DNA from: WRMS01 sp038562165
GTDB taxonomy: Bacteria; Bacillota; Peptococcia; DRI-13; UBA5745
Reading direction: 5' to 3'
NCBI GenBank assembly: GCA_038562165.1
Contig: JBCFAO010000012.1
Coordinates: forward strand, 23,382-87,381
DNA: 64,000 bases
Every line of letters starts with the position of its first letter. Position 1 is the first letter of the stretch. Positions 8,280 through 16,608 of this stretch are shown piece after piece. The position numbers and the translations under genes were made by a program. The notes under the pieces were generated by a model that saw nothing but the letters and a program-made list of their open reading frames with translations, was not told the origin of the DNA and did no database searches.

Positions 8280-9016
8280 AACCCCCCATCGATTTGGATC
8301 ACGGCGCCGGTAATATAAGAGGCGTCCTCGGAAGCCAGGAAAGCCACAGCCTTAGCAATTTCCGCCGGCTGGCCCATCCGTTTCAAGGGTATGGAGGCCA
8401 AGGCTCCTTCTTTTACTTTATCCGGCAGCTTTGCCGTCATATCGCTTTCAATAAAGCCCGGCGCTACGGCATTGCAGGTAACGTTTCTGCCGGCCAGCTC
8501 CCGGGCCACGGTTTTGGTCAGGCCGATCATGCCGGCTTTGGCGCTGGCGTAGTTGGCCTGGCCCGCATTGCCCATGATGCCGGCTACGGAAGTGATGTTG
8601 ATGATCCGCCCGGAACGCTGCTTCATCATCGGGCTGTAGATATGCCGGATCATATTAAAAGCGCCTTTTAAATTGGCGTTGATCACCTGGTCGAAACTGG
8701 CCTCGCTCATGGAAAGCAGCAGGCCGTCTTTGGTGATGCCTGCGTTATTGACTAAGATATCAATTTTGCCAAAGCAGCCGAGGATTTCCTTTACCGTGTC
8801 CTTGGCTGCCTCAAAGGAGGCCACGTCGCAGCGGTAGGCTTTGGCCTTTACCGCCATTTGCTCAAGCTGGCCGCAGGTTTCCATAGCGGCTGCTTCGTTG
8901 CCATGATAAAGGATAGCCACATCGGCGCCTTGAGCAGCCAGCTCCAGGGCGATGGCCTTGCCGATGCCCCGGCTGCCGCCGGTGACCACGGCTGTTTTAT
9001 TTTTTAAGTTTGTCAT
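8270..9016 (-). CDS. fabG: 3-oxoacyl-ACP reductase FabG
   Basis: This 248-residue short-chain dehydrogenase reduces 3-oxoacyl-ACP with NADPH. It has the nucleotide motif GGSRGIGKA near residue 14, NNAGITKDGLL, and the catalytic YASAKAGMIG. The C-terminus GAVIQIDGGLCM is typical. It sits between fabD (2-bp gap) and fabF (overlap) in the fatty acid synthesis operon. Confidence 0.95.
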   Translation of the reverse strand: MTNLKNKTAVVTGGSRGIGKAIALELAAQGADVAILYHGNEAAAMETCGQLEQMAVKAKAYRCDVASFEAAKDTVKEILGCFGKIDILVNNAGITKDGLLLSMSEASFDQVINANLKGAFNMIRHIYSPMMKQRSGRIINITSVAGIMGNAGQANYASAKAGMIGLTKTVARELAGRNVTCNAVAPGFIESDMTAKLPDKVKEGALASIPLKRMGQPAEIAKAVAFLASEDASYITGAVIQIDGGLCM

Positions 9017-9018
9017 GA

Positions 9019-9999
9019 TTATCTGGAACCTCCGTTGTTTTCCGGCAGGCCTTCGGCTTTCCCCATGCCGGCGTCGTTGCCGTTGCCGGCCCTATCGCTA
9101 AGTGCGGCCAGGGTTTGCTCCAGGCTGGCCTTATCCTCCACATTCAGGGTGCCGGCCTGAGGCAGGATTTTATTGACCAGCCCGCAAAGGGTTTTGCCGG
9201 CCCCCAACTCCACGAAAGTGTCTACCCCCTGGGAGGCCAGATATTCGATGGAGGACTGCCAATAAAGGGGACTGTTGATTTGCCGGAAAAGCAGGTCTTT
9301 ACCGGTATAGGGCCGGCCGCTGACGTTGGCGATTACCGGGATGGCGGCGGAAGCAAAGGCCAAACCGGCAAACTCCGCGGCCAAAGTTTCGGCGGCCTGA
9401 TCCATAAAAGGTGAGTGGAAGCCGCCGCTGACGGCCAGTTTCAGGGCTTTGCCGCCGGCAGCTTTGACTGCCGCCTGAAAAGGAGCGGCGGAATCAGCCT
9501 GGCAGGCTACCACCGTTTGATTGGCGCTGTTGTAATTGGCGGGATAGCAGCGGGCCAAGGCGCCGGCGATTTCTTCGATGGCCGGGGCGGCCAGGCCCAT
9601 AACGGCAAACATGGCGCTGCCGCTTTCCCGGGAGCATTGTTCCATCAGCTCTCCCCGGCGGCAGACGAAGCGGAAAGCCTCTTCATCGGTCAGGCTGCCG
9701 GCAAAGGCTAAGGCGGGAATCTCCCCCAGGGAAAAGCCGGCGATATAATCGGGCCCGATGCCTGCCCCTTCCAAGGTCCGGGCTGCTGCCAGGCCAACGC
9801 AAAACAAGGCGGGCTGAGTCACGCTGGTAACGGTCAGCTCTTCTTTGGAGGCGGCAAAGCATTGTTCCGAGGTGCCGGGGCGGATAGCGTCGGCCATAGC
9901 AAAAACAGTCCGGGCCTCCGGTGATACTTCCCACAATTCTTTGCCCATGCCGGTGTATTGGGCTCCCTGGCCGGCAAAAAGGAAAGCTATTTTACCCAT
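9019..9999 (-). CDS. fabD: Malonyl-CoA:ACP transacylase FabD
   Basis: This enzyme loads malonate onto ACP. It begins KIAFLFAGQGAQYTGMGKEL, has the nucleophile serine in GFSLGEIPAL near residue 93 and the catalytic His in GGFHSPFMD near residue 201. Most FabD proteins read GHSLGE, so the Phe in place of His beside the serine is a mild oddity. A Gly/Asn-rich tail of about 25 residues follows the catalytic domain. The start overlaps fabK by 13 bp. Confidence 0.94.
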   Translation of the reverse strand: MGKIAFLFAGQGAQYTGMGKELWEVSPEARTVFAMADAIRPGTSEQCFAASKEELTVTSVTQPALFCVGLAAARTLEGAGIGPDYIAGFSLGEIPALAFAGSLTDEEAFRFVCRRGELMEQCSRESGSAMFAVMGLAAPAIEEIAGALARCYPANYNSANQTVVACQADSAAPFQAAVKAAGGKALKLAVSGGFHSPFMDQAAETLAAEFAGLAFASAAIPVIANVSGRPYTGKDLLFRQINSPLYWQSSIEYLASQGVDTFVELGAGKTLCGLVNKILPQAGTLNVEDKASLEQTLAALSDRAGNGNDAGMGKAEGLPENNGGSR

Positions 10000-10931
10000 G
10001 CCGCGGCCTCCTTGAATTTTACTGCGGCTTCGGCAAATAATTCTTCAATGATTTCTTTAGCGGTTTGTTCTTTATTGACCAGGCCGCTGACCTGGCCGGC
10101 CATGAAGCAGCCGTTTTTTTCGTCTCCTTCTTTGACGGCCCGGCGCAGGGCTCCGGCTCCGAAAGCTTCCAGCTCTTCCAAAGACATCTCGTTTTGCATT
10201 TCGTTTTTCAGAAATTGATGGGTAAAAGGAGATTTAAGAGCCCGGACAGGATGGCCCAGCCGCCGGCCGGTGGTCATGGTGGCGATATCGCCCGCTGCCA
10301 GAACCTTCTTTTTATAATTTTCGTGGATAGTGCATTCTTTGGCTACCAAAAATCTGGTGCCCAACTGGACGCCGCAGGCTCCCAGCATAAAGGCTGCCGC
10401 TACTCCCCGGCCGTCGCCGATGCCGCCGGCGGCAATGACCGGCAATTGTACTGCATCGCAGACTTGAGGCACCAGGGCCATCGTATTCAAATCGCCGATA
10501 TGGCCGCCGGATTCACCGCCTTCGGCAATAACGGCCGCCGCCCCGGCCCGTTGGACCAGTTTGGCCACGCCGGTGGAAGGGACCACGGGAATTACCTTGA
10601 TTCCGGCAGCCAGCCAGGCTTTCATATATTTGGTGGGCAGACCGGCTCCCGTGGTCACTACCGGTACTTTTTCTTCGGCCACTAAGGTGGCAATGTCCTC
10701 CACAAAAGGGCTCATCAGCATGAGGTTGACGCCAAAGGGCTTATTGGTACGGGCCCGGGTTTGCCGAATCTGCTCCCGGACATAGTCTGCCGGAGCGGAA
10801 CCGGCGGAGATAATGCCTAAGCCGCCGGCTTCGGATACGGCGGAAGCCAGGCTGTAATCAGAAACCCAGGCCATACCGCCCTGAAAAATCGGGTATTGGA
10901 TGCCTAACAGGTCGCATAAAATCGTTTTCAT
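9987..10931 (-). CDS. fabK: Enoyl-ACP reductase II FabK (FMN-dependent)
   Basis: This 314-residue TIM-barrel flavoprotein of the nitronate monooxygenase/FabK family does the last reduction of each elongation cycle. Visible signatures are YPIFQGGMAWVSDYSLASAV at the N-terminus, FGVNLMLMSP, and IAEGGESGGHIGDLNTMALV near residue 135 for FMN phosphate binding. No FabI is present, so this is the enoyl reductase of the operon. Its position after acpP and before fabD is the usual Bacillota order. Confidence 0.93.
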   Translation of the reverse strand: MKTILCDLLGIQYPIFQGGMAWVSDYSLASAVSEAGGLGIISAGSAPADYVREQIRQTRARTNKPFGVNLMLMSPFVEDIATLVAEEKVPVVTTGAGLPTKYMKAWLAAGIKVIPVVPSTGVAKLVQRAGAAAVIAEGGESGGHIGDLNTMALVPQVCDAVQLPVIAAGGIGDGRGVAAAFMLGACGVQLGTRFLVAKECTIHENYKKKVLAAGDIATMTTGRRLGHPVRALKSPFTHQFLKNEMQNEMSLEELEAFGAGALRRAVKEGDEKNGCFMAGQVSGLVNKEQTAKEIIEELFAEAAVKFKEAAAWVK

Positions 10932-10971
10932 CTTAATACGGAATCCTCCAAATCCATGTGTTATATAAGGC

Positions 10972-11012
10972 CTAGTGCTTTGTGTCGGCTAAAACTTGTC
11001 ACAGAGTACTGG
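10972..11012. repeat. MITE-like repeat, minimal copy (copy 1 of 3)
   Basis: A 41-bp piece runs from CTAGTGCTTTGTG to CACAGAGTACTGG, whose ends are inverted repeats of each other. It matches the termini of the longer elements at 33123-33193 and 42543-42706. It lies between acpP and fabK and appears to be an internal-deletion remnant. Confidence 0.65.
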
Positions 11013-11019
11013 TTAAAGA

Positions 11020-11051
11020 AGCAGGCTCTCCTTGGGTTTGGAAAGCCTGCT
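11020..11051 (-). terminator. Hairpin between acpP and fabK (attenuator or processing site)
   Basis: Perfect arms AGCAGGCT and AGCCTGCT lie just downstream of the acpP stop on the minus strand, followed by TTCTTT. This could partly terminate transcription and give more acpP than fabK message. Confidence 0.5.
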
Positions 11052-11062
11052 GAAGGGATTGA

Positions 11063-11284
11063 TTAAGCAGTCAGACTGTTGATGAGAGAGACCAAATCTC
11101 CTACTGTTTGCAGGGTTTCGTCAGCCTCGATGGTGATACCGAACTCTTCTTCGAAGGCCATAATCAGCTCCACCGTATCCAGGGAGTCAAAGCCCAGAGA
11201 TTCCAACGTAGATTCGGCAGTAATGGCGGCAGGATCTAATTCCTTTTTTTCAGCGATAAGGTTAGTTACTTTTTCTAATGTCAT
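11063..11284 (-). CDS. acpP: Acyl carrier protein
   Basis: This 73-residue acidic protein carries growing acyl chains on a phosphopantetheine arm. The attachment serine is in LGFDSLDTVELIMAFEEEFG near residue 34. It is flanked by a hairpin that may uncouple its level from the genes downstream. The start is an ATG with an AGGAGGA site. Confidence 0.95.
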   Translation of the reverse strand: MTLEKVTNLIAEKKELDPAAITAESTLESLGFDSLDTVELIMAFEEEFGITIEADETLQTVGDLVSLINSLTA

Positions 11285-11361
11285 TGTGGTTCCTCCTCGA
11301 TTTTAATGAGAGTTTTAAAGTAAATTCGGTCAGGCTGCCAGAGTTTTAAAATAAAGACCGG

Positions 11362-12318
11362 CTAGAGCTTTATTATGCAGGCCCCGGTAGTAAAACCGCC
11401 GCCGAAAGCCGACAAAACGATAATGTCTCCCCTTTGGATTTTACCCTGCCGCCACAGATCATCCAGCAAAAGGGGAATGCTGGCGGAAGAGGTATTGCCA
11501 TAATGTTGGATACCGATGGCTGTTTGTTCCTCGGTGAAGCCCAAAAGCTTGGCGGCGCTTTGAATGATCCGGATATTGGCCTGATGGGGGATCACCATTT
11601 TGACCTGGGCCGGCGTAAGACCCGCCTGAGCCAAAGCTTTTTTAACATCCTTAACCATGGCGCCTACGGCAAACTTAAATACCTTGCGGCCGGACATGCT
11701 AAGAACATTGGGCCGGTGGGGCAATTGGCTGAAGGGATTGATATTGTTGAACCCGGGAATCAATAGGGCCTGCTCTGTATCGCTTTGGGCTGTCAGCACC
11801 CTGGCCAGGAGGCCATCGCCTTTTTGCAGCACTACAGCTCCGGCACCGTCGCCAAAAAGAACGCAGGTGGAGCGGTGATTCCAGTCCAGATGCTTCGACA
11901 TCATTTCGCAAGCCACCACCAGCACCTTATCTGCCCGGCCGCTGTCCAGATAAGCAGCCGCCACATCCAAAGCATAAATGAAGCCGGTACAGGCTGCATT
12001 GAGATCAAAGGCGGGGCAATGGGCGCCGATTTCCTGCTGCACCATGCAGGCTAAGGAGGGGGTGACATTGTCTCCCTGCAAAGTAGCGCATATGATCAGA
12101 TCCAAATCAGCCGCTGCTATGCCGGCATTGGCCAAGGCCTGGTTAGAGGCGGTGGCAGTGAGTTCCAGACCGGTTTCCGTGGTGGCGATAAACCGGGTTT
12201 TAATGCCGCTGCGGCTGGTGATCCATTCGTCATTAGTGTCCACTATGGTGGAAAGCTGGTCGTTGGTTAAAGAAAATTGCGGATGGGCTTTGCCCGTTCC
12301 CATAATTTGAAAGCTCAT
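11362..12318 (-). CDS. fabH: Beta-ketoacyl-ACP synthase III FabH
   Basis: FabH starts fatty acid synthesis by condensing an acyl-CoA with malonyl-ACP. The Cys-His-Asn triad is visible: LNAACTGFIYALD near residue 112, VIPHQANIRII near residue 244 and HYGNTSSASIP near residue 274. Length (318) is normal. It abuts the fabT-like regulator gene with no gap, so the two are co-transcribed. Confidence 0.95.
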   Translation of the reverse strand: MSFQIMGTGKAHPQFSLTNDQLSTIVDTNDEWITSRSGIKTRFIATTETGLELTATASNQALANAGIAAADLDLIICATLQGDNVTPSLACMVQQEIGAHCPAFDLNAACTGFIYALDVAAAYLDSGRADKVLVVACEMMSKHLDWNHRSTCVLFGDGAGAVVLQKGDGLLARVLTAQSDTEQALLIPGFNNINPFSQLPHRPNVLSMSGRKVFKFAVGAMVKDVKKALAQAGLTPAQVKMVIPHQANIRIIQSAAKLLGFTEEQTAIGIQHYGNTSSASIPLLLDDLWRQGKIQRGDIIVLSAFGGGFTTGACIIKL

Positions 12319-12783
12319 TTATTTCTCCAATTTTATAGCGTTTTTTTCAAAGTATTGATTTAACCGCAAAACGCCGTTATAAAAAACTTGTTTTTCTTCT
12401 TCGCTCATATCCTTTGTAATGGTGTTGACCATTTTCCGGTGGAAGAAATGATGAAGCCGATAGACCCGCTTACCCGCCTTCGTCAGGGAAATATAAACTG
12501 ACCGGCCGTCGGAGGGATTTTTTTCTTTGAGCAAAAAATTTTTGGCCACCAGCTTATTTACGGCGATAGTTACCGAGGCCAGAGTAATGTTGAGGGCGGA
12601 AGCAATATCACTGATCGTCGCCGTTTCCCGGCGGCCGATGGCATCGATGAGATGGACTTCGCTGATGGAAGCATCAATATTGTTATCCCGCAGGTTTGCT
12701 TCCTCGATCTTCAAGATGTATTCAAAAGTCTCGGTCAGCAAATCGCTCAATTGGTCTTTGAAATCGGCCAAGTCTAAAGGCAC
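12319..12783 (-). CDS. fabT: MarR-family regulator of fatty acid synthesis (FabT-like)
   Basis: This winged-helix MarR protein has the recognition region ATISDIASALNITLASVTIA (about residues 54-73) and a wing NPSDGRSVYISLTKAG. As the first gene of a fab operon it matches FabT, which represses fab genes when bound to acyl-ACP. An inverted repeat over the promoter is its likely operator. The GTG at 12783 lies inside the ribosome-binding sequence GGGGAGGTG, so a TTG at 12771 with 9-bp spacing is probably the true start. Confidence 0.85.
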   Translation of the reverse strand: MPLDLADFKDQLSDLLTETFEYILKIEEANLRDNNIDASISEVHLIDAIGRRETATISDIASALNITLASVTIAVNKLVAKNFLLKEKNPSDGRSVYISLTKAGKRVYRLHHFFHRKMVNTITKDMSEEEKQVFYNGVLRLNQYFEKNAIKLEK

Positions 12784-12805
12784 CTCCCCTCAATTAATTA
12801 GTTAG

Positions 12806-12841
12806 ACTATCTAATTATATAGCGGTGGAGGAAAATGTCAA
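12806..12841 (-). promoter_or_regulatory. Sigma-A promoter of the fab operon with overlapping operator
   Basis: Read on the minus strand, TTGACA (12836-12841) and TATAAT (12814-12819) are both consensus with a 16-bp spacer. A dyad AATTAG...CTAATT overlaps and follows the -10 box, in the right place for FabT-like autoregulation. Confidence 0.85.
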
Positions 12842-12868
12842 TAGGAATATTGTAAACATTGCTGACTG

Positions 12869-13080
12869 CACAAAAATGCAGGTTTGTAACCTGGCGCGCC
12901 CTCAGATGAGCAAAATTGCAGGTTTGTATCTGCTTAAAAATGTTGAAAGACGGGTTTTTCGCTGTATTTAGGGCCAGAGGCGAAATGGAACCACTAAACT
13001 TAAAGGAATGATACGCTACAAACTTGAAATTTTGCTCAAAATGGTTCCGCTATCACTGACAAACCTGCAAGGTTTGCACA
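12869..13080. repeat. Phased palindromic repeat array A
   Basis: Four copies of a near-palindrome related to AAAATTGCAGGTTTGT are centred near 12878, 12918, 13026 and 13067. The left pair (40 bp apart) reads forward, and the right pair (41 bp apart) reads reverse. The central 108 bp contains no gene. It is the same design as the arrays near 39.7 and 54.5 kb. It fills most of the gap between the fab promoter and the insertion sequence. Confidence 0.75.
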
Positions 13081-13338
13081 AAGTTGACTCGCAACAGACC
13101 GACTACACCGTCCAGCCATCAAAAAAGAAGGCTGCCCCAAAATGAAATGGTCCCCATGTCAAGGACAATTTTAAAAAGAGGCCTATAAAAATCTCTGTAG
13201 AACTGATTAAATGGGTTTTACGGAGGAGATATGCAAGCAAATGCTGGCAGCAATATCAACTTCGATAGAACTGCCAGCATTTAATATATCCGCATATCTA
13301 TTAGTATGATGAACGCTATTGTAAAAGGATTTCCCATG

Positions 13339-13512
13339 GCAAAGCAAAACGACAAAAAGGAATACGAACAATTAGAGGACTTTTTCGAGCAGCTCCGCAG
13401 TGATTATTGGTCGGTAAGGGGCACTCTGGATGAAGCGAACAAAAAAATAGAGTTCTTGGAATCACTCTGCCGTATCTATGGTATCTCTATTCCAGAAGAA
13501 ATGCCGTTCTGA
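13339..13512 (+). CDS. Small passenger protein inside the IS3 element, unknown function
   Basis: A 57-residue, charged, probably coiled-coil protein with FFEQLRSDYWSVRG and KIEFLESLCRIYGI. The ATG follows AAAGGA by 6 bp, a credible ribosome site. An upstream ATG at 13306 would add 11 residues. It runs convergently to the transposase, and the two stop codons are almost touching. It is not a normal part of IS3 elements. I do not recognise a family. Confidence 0.45.
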   Translation, partial: AKQNDKKEYEQLEDFFEQLRSDYWSVRGTLDEANKKIEFLESLCRIYGISIPEEMPF

Positions 13513-13513
13513 T

Positions 13514-14359
13514 CTATACATGGATAGGATAATTTCCAGTCCGTAGATATTCATCGTACTGGTTCGGCGACAATTTGGCTAAATCCCACTGATAACGATC
13601 ATTGTTGTAGTAATCCATATAGTCTTCAATAATGATCTTCAATTCTTCGAATGTATTGCAGCCTTCCAAATGGATTTCATCTTTCATATGACCAAAGAAG
13701 GACTCCTGCGGTGCGTTGTCCCAGCAATTTCCTCGCCTTGACATAGACTGACGTAATTCGTTGTCCTTGAGCAGGGCCTGAAAGGATATGCTGGTGTAAT
13801 GGCAGCCCTGATCGGAGTGGATGATGGTTTCCTTACTCAAAGAAATTCCATGCTTTTGTATCAGGAGACTGACCGTTTCCAGTACAAAGTCCACTTCTAA
13901 AGAATCGCTTACCGCATATGCCAACACCTGCTTGGTGCAGGCATCGAAAATCGTGGAAAGATACGCCTTACGGCTGCTTTGGTAGAACAGGTACGTAATA
14001 TCTGTCAGAAGTATGGCTCTTGAGCCGTGTTCCTCAAACTCACGGTTAACAAGGTTCTCTGCTACATTGCTGGTTTTTAAGGCTTTTGCCATACGACGGT
14101 ATGGATTCGCTTTTCGTATCGGACAGCAAAGATTGAATTTTTTCATTAGCCGGCTGATTTTCTTCTGGTTCATTCGCATGCCCATATGTAACAGCCGCAT
14201 GTAAATTCCACGTCGTCCTTTATCATATCCGCGGAACTGATATGCCTCCAGAATCAACTCAAAATCTGCCTTGTCCCGTAAAGCTTTATCCCTACGGATG
14301 GACTGAGAATTCAGCCAGTTGTAGTATCCGCTTCTGGAAACGCCTGCATTTTCACACAA
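13514..14359 (-). CDS. IS3-family transposase catalytic part (OrfB)
   Basis: This is the DDE integrase domain: ILLTDITYLFYQ (first Asp), IHSDQGCHYTSI (second Asp) and NAPQESFFGHMKDE (Glu). The frame stays open upstream of this ATG in the -1 frame relative to orfA, back to an A8 run on the minus strand (14478-14485), with EEKFKLIREITSRD readable between. The working product is therefore probably an OrfAB fusion made by programmed -1 frameshifting. Confidence 0.92.
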   Translation of the reverse strand: MCENAGVSRSGYYNWLNSQSIRRDKALRDKADFELILEAYQFRGYDKGRRGIYMRLLHMGMRMNQKKISRLMKKFNLCCPIRKANPYRRMAKALKTSNVAENLVNREFEEHGSRAILLTDITYLFYQSSRKAYLSTIFDACTKQVLAYAVSDSLEVDFVLETVSLLIQKHGISLSKETIIHSDQGCHYTSISFQALLKDNELRQSMSRRGNCWDNAPQESFFGHMKDEIHLEGCNTFEELKIIIEDYMDYYNNDRYQWDLAKLSPNQYDEYLRTGNYPIHV

Positions 14360-14394
14360 CCAGCTTATATTAAGCTCGTTATTGTCCCGCGATG

Positions 14395-14853
14395 TTATTT
14401 CTCGGATGAGTTTGAATTTTTCTTCTGGTGAGGCTTCTGTTTTTCTTTCCTTTCCGTCTGTCTGTTTAAAAATTCGATTTTTTTTAGAAATTCATTCTCC
14501 TGCTTTAGATATTTGACTTGATGCGCCAAACGAGCCATCCGCTCTTTATCGGAAAGCTCCCTAACAGAAGGCCGTCCGGAATTTTCTCCCCTTAAATCTC
14601 TAAAATCGTCGCTGCGCACTTCGTATTTATACACGTTTCCAACAAAACGGTCAATACGTTTTTTGCCTAATACTCTTGGATCAAATCCCATTTCCCTAAG
14701 GATTACAGAAGGTGGGTTGCCCTGACGATACTTTTCAGTAAATACCGCCTTAAAGTCATCTGTGTAAGTTAGCGCTTTATTGCTGACTTTTTTAACATAT
14801 GGATTTTTTTGCAGTTCTTCTATCTGATCATCTGTAAAATAGTTCCTTCCCAT
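14395..14853 (-). CDS. IS3-family transposase helix-turn-helix part (OrfA)
   Basis: This DNA-binding component has a helix-turn-helix region (TDDFKAVFTEKYRQGNPPSV) and a C-terminal leucine-zipper-like stretch LAHQVKYLKQENEFLKK. The ATG at 14853 is preferred over the upstream TTG at 14883. Just after the zipper the codons CTA AAA AAA ATC contain the slippery A8 that would shift ribosomes into orfB. Confidence 0.88.
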   Translation of the reverse strand: MGRNYFTDDQIEELQKNPYVKKVSNKALTYTDDFKAVFTEKYRQGNPPSVILREMGFDPRVLGKKRIDRFVGNVYKYEVRSDDFRDLRGENSGRPSVRELSDKERMARLAHQVKYLKQENEFLKKIEFLNRQTERKEKQKPHQKKNSNSSEK

Positions 14854-15042
14854 ATTACAATACCCTTTCTGCAATGCTAACAAAAGGATAACAAAAAAAG
14901 ACCCTGTAAAACAGAGTCAGTTGAAAGATCAGCGAGAATATCCCCCTTTTCTAACTGTCTATTTTACAGGGACCATTTTAAAATGGGACGGCCTCTTTTC
15001 GATTGCCGTACTATCTCACGTCAAGATATATGCCGGTGAAAC

Positions 15043-16359
15043 TTACTTCTTCAATACCTTGCCGTCAAAAGCCTTGCTTAACACGGTATAGACGATCAGC
15101 GTAAAGACGAAGGCCACCACGGGAGAGACGAAGAAATTGAGTTCCAAGCAAACCTTACCGCAAATACCGCCCAGAATCCAGGATGCGATAGCGATAGGAT
15201 TGATATCAATATTGATCTTACTGTTTTTCACAAAATAGCGCTCCGCCACAATCAGGGCAGGCACAGGTGCTAACAGCACAGACAGGAAGGAAATGATGGG
15301 CAATAAATATTTGAGCGCGCCCACAAAGGCAAAGATAGCGGCACAGGCAGAGATGCTAATGGCTATCTGGGCGTGAGTGATTTTGCCCTTCAGCTTTGTT
15401 TCGTTAAAAACATTTTGCAAAGCCAGAGAGGCGCCGTAAATGTTGTTGTCTTGAGTGGTCCACAGGCAGAAAACGGAGCAGGCAAAAACGAGATAGCCTA
15501 AGCCTAAGGCAGCGGTAGCGGCCGAGAAATTGCCGTTTTTCGTGGCCATGGCTACCAGAACGCCGATAAACTGCAGACAAAACAGTCCGATGAAGAAGGC
15601 TAAGGTGCCGCTGACCAATACGGTTTTTTTACTTTTGGCATAACGGCAGACGTCCGGCGTGATAATACAGCCAAAAACCCAGCTGCCCACCACCGAGGCA
15701 GAGGCGGCGGTAAAGGTCATGGTTTCCCCGGGTACATAAGAGAAAATCGAGGTATAGCCGCCGGTTTTGAGGCCCACGCCGATGAAGCAGGCTACAGAAA
15801 GCACAATGGCGGCCGGCACACCCAAAAAGGAGATGAACTCCAGGCCTTTATAGCCCCGGATAGCGGATTGAGCCCAAATAAAAATAACAATAACGCCGGT
15901 AATGGAAACGGGAATAGGCCACCAGGCAAAGTTGGTTTGGATCATGCCGGCAAAGGTATTGCCGTTAATGCCGATCCAGTTGACGGCGGATAAAGCCAGC
16001 AATATGGAGAAAATGCTGGAACCCTTTTTGCCGAAGGCCGTGCGGGAGAGGAAGGAGGTGGAAAGTCCGGTTTCATAAGAAATAAGGCCTGTACAAACGG
16101 CGACAAAAATCAGAAAAGCGTCTGCCGCCAGAATAGCGGTCATGGCCTGGGCAAAAGACATTTTGATGCCGATAGCAGCCCCCGTAACGAAATTAGACAA
16201 GGCAATGGGGTAACCGGCCAACACCATAAAAAGGCTGAGGCCCCCTTTTTTCTTATCTTCCGGTACGGCTTCAAAAGCGTATTCGTAAGCGCCTTCTTCC
16301 TGGACTGCGGGGGGGTTGTTTTGTGATTCTGACAAATCTGTTCTTTCTAATTCTGGCAT
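15043..16359 (-). CDS. NCS1-type (cytosine permease-like) transporter, candidate nicotinate permease
   Basis: This 438-residue protein has about 12 membrane segments and resembles the nucleobase:cation symporter-1 family (CodB-like). It has SAVNWIGINGNTFAGMI near residue 123 and VGSWVFGCIITPDVCRYAKS near residue 224. It follows the nicotinate catabolic genes on the same strand, after a terminator-like hairpin. NCS1 proteins carry small N-heterocycles, so nicotinate or 6-hydroxynicotinate is a sensible substrate, though not proven. A strong GGAGGA site precedes the ATG. A long hydrophilic N-terminus of about 40 residues precedes the first helix. Confidence 0.75.
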   Translation of the reverse strand: MPELERTDLSESQNNPPAVQEEGAYEYAFEAVPEDKKKGGLSLFMVLAGYPIALSNFVTGAAIGIKMSFAQAMTAILAADAFLIFVAVCTGLISYETGLSTSFLSRTAFGKKGSSIFSILLALSAVNWIGINGNTFAGMIQTNFAWWPIPVSITGVIVIFIWAQSAIRGYKGLEFISFLGVPAAIVLSVACFIGVGLKTGGYTSIFSYVPGETMTFTAASASVVGSWVFGCIITPDVCRYAKSKKTVLVSGTLAFFIGLFCLQFIGVLVAMATKNGNFSAATAALGLGYLVFACSVFCLWTTQDNNIYGASLALQNVFNETKLKGKITHAQIAISISACAAIFAFVGALKYLLPIISFLSVLLAPVPALIVAERYFVKNSKINIDINPIAIASWILGGICGKVCLELNFFVSPVVAFVFTLIVYTVLSKAFDGKVLKK

Positions 16360-16454
16360 GGAAAGTCCTCCTCAATTATTATAGAATTAAATTCCGTGAG
16401 CCTTGCGTCCGCTGTCTTGGCGGATTTTACAATAGTGGAAAACGAAACACCTCC

Positions 16455-16488
16455 TTAGCTTGTGAAAATGAAAAGATTCACAAGCTAA
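16455..16488 (-). promoter_or_regulatory. Perfect 12-bp hairpin in the permease leader
   Basis: TTAGCTTGTGAA and TTCACAAGCTAA are perfect inverted repeats with a 10-base loop, 96 bp upstream of the permease ATG. On the minus strand the hairpin runs directly into AAGGAGGTG, an ideal anti-16S match with no good start codon at normal distance. It could be an operator, an mRNA stabiliser or a remnant of a small leader frame. Confidence 0.45.
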
Positions 16489-16502
16489 ACAAAATAACCA
16501 TA

Positions 16503-16565
16503 TAAAAACACTGCCTGCCCGGAGGCATAGGGGTGACCGTTTATTTCGGCCATACCCCCGGGCAG
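16503..16565 (-). terminator. Terminator-like hairpin after the dehydratase gene
   Basis: CTGCCCGG and CCGGGCAG (16558-16565 and 16515-16522) with an inner CCCC/GGGG pairing form a strong stem, followed on the minus strand by GTGTTTTTATA. It may end or attenuate the nicotinate operon before the permease. Confidence 0.7.
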
Positions 16566-16608
16566 ACAATATTTTTCCCGGAGGAAACGGGATACAGAAG
16601 AATCAGTA

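Larger units (their letters stand above)
13127..14996. mobile_element. IS3-family insertion sequence with passenger gene
   Basis: About 1.85 kb is bounded by imperfect inverted repeats: the left end has GGCTGCCCC then AAATGGTCCC, and the right end, read inward on the other strand, has GGCCGTCCC then AAATGGTCCC. Inside are orfA, orfB and a small convergent passenger frame. The transposase frames are intact, so it may be active. I could not find a clear target duplication, and the exact ends are uncertain by some 20 bp. If the shared block beginning TGGTCCC is the true end, the element is 13148-14975. Confidence 0.8.
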
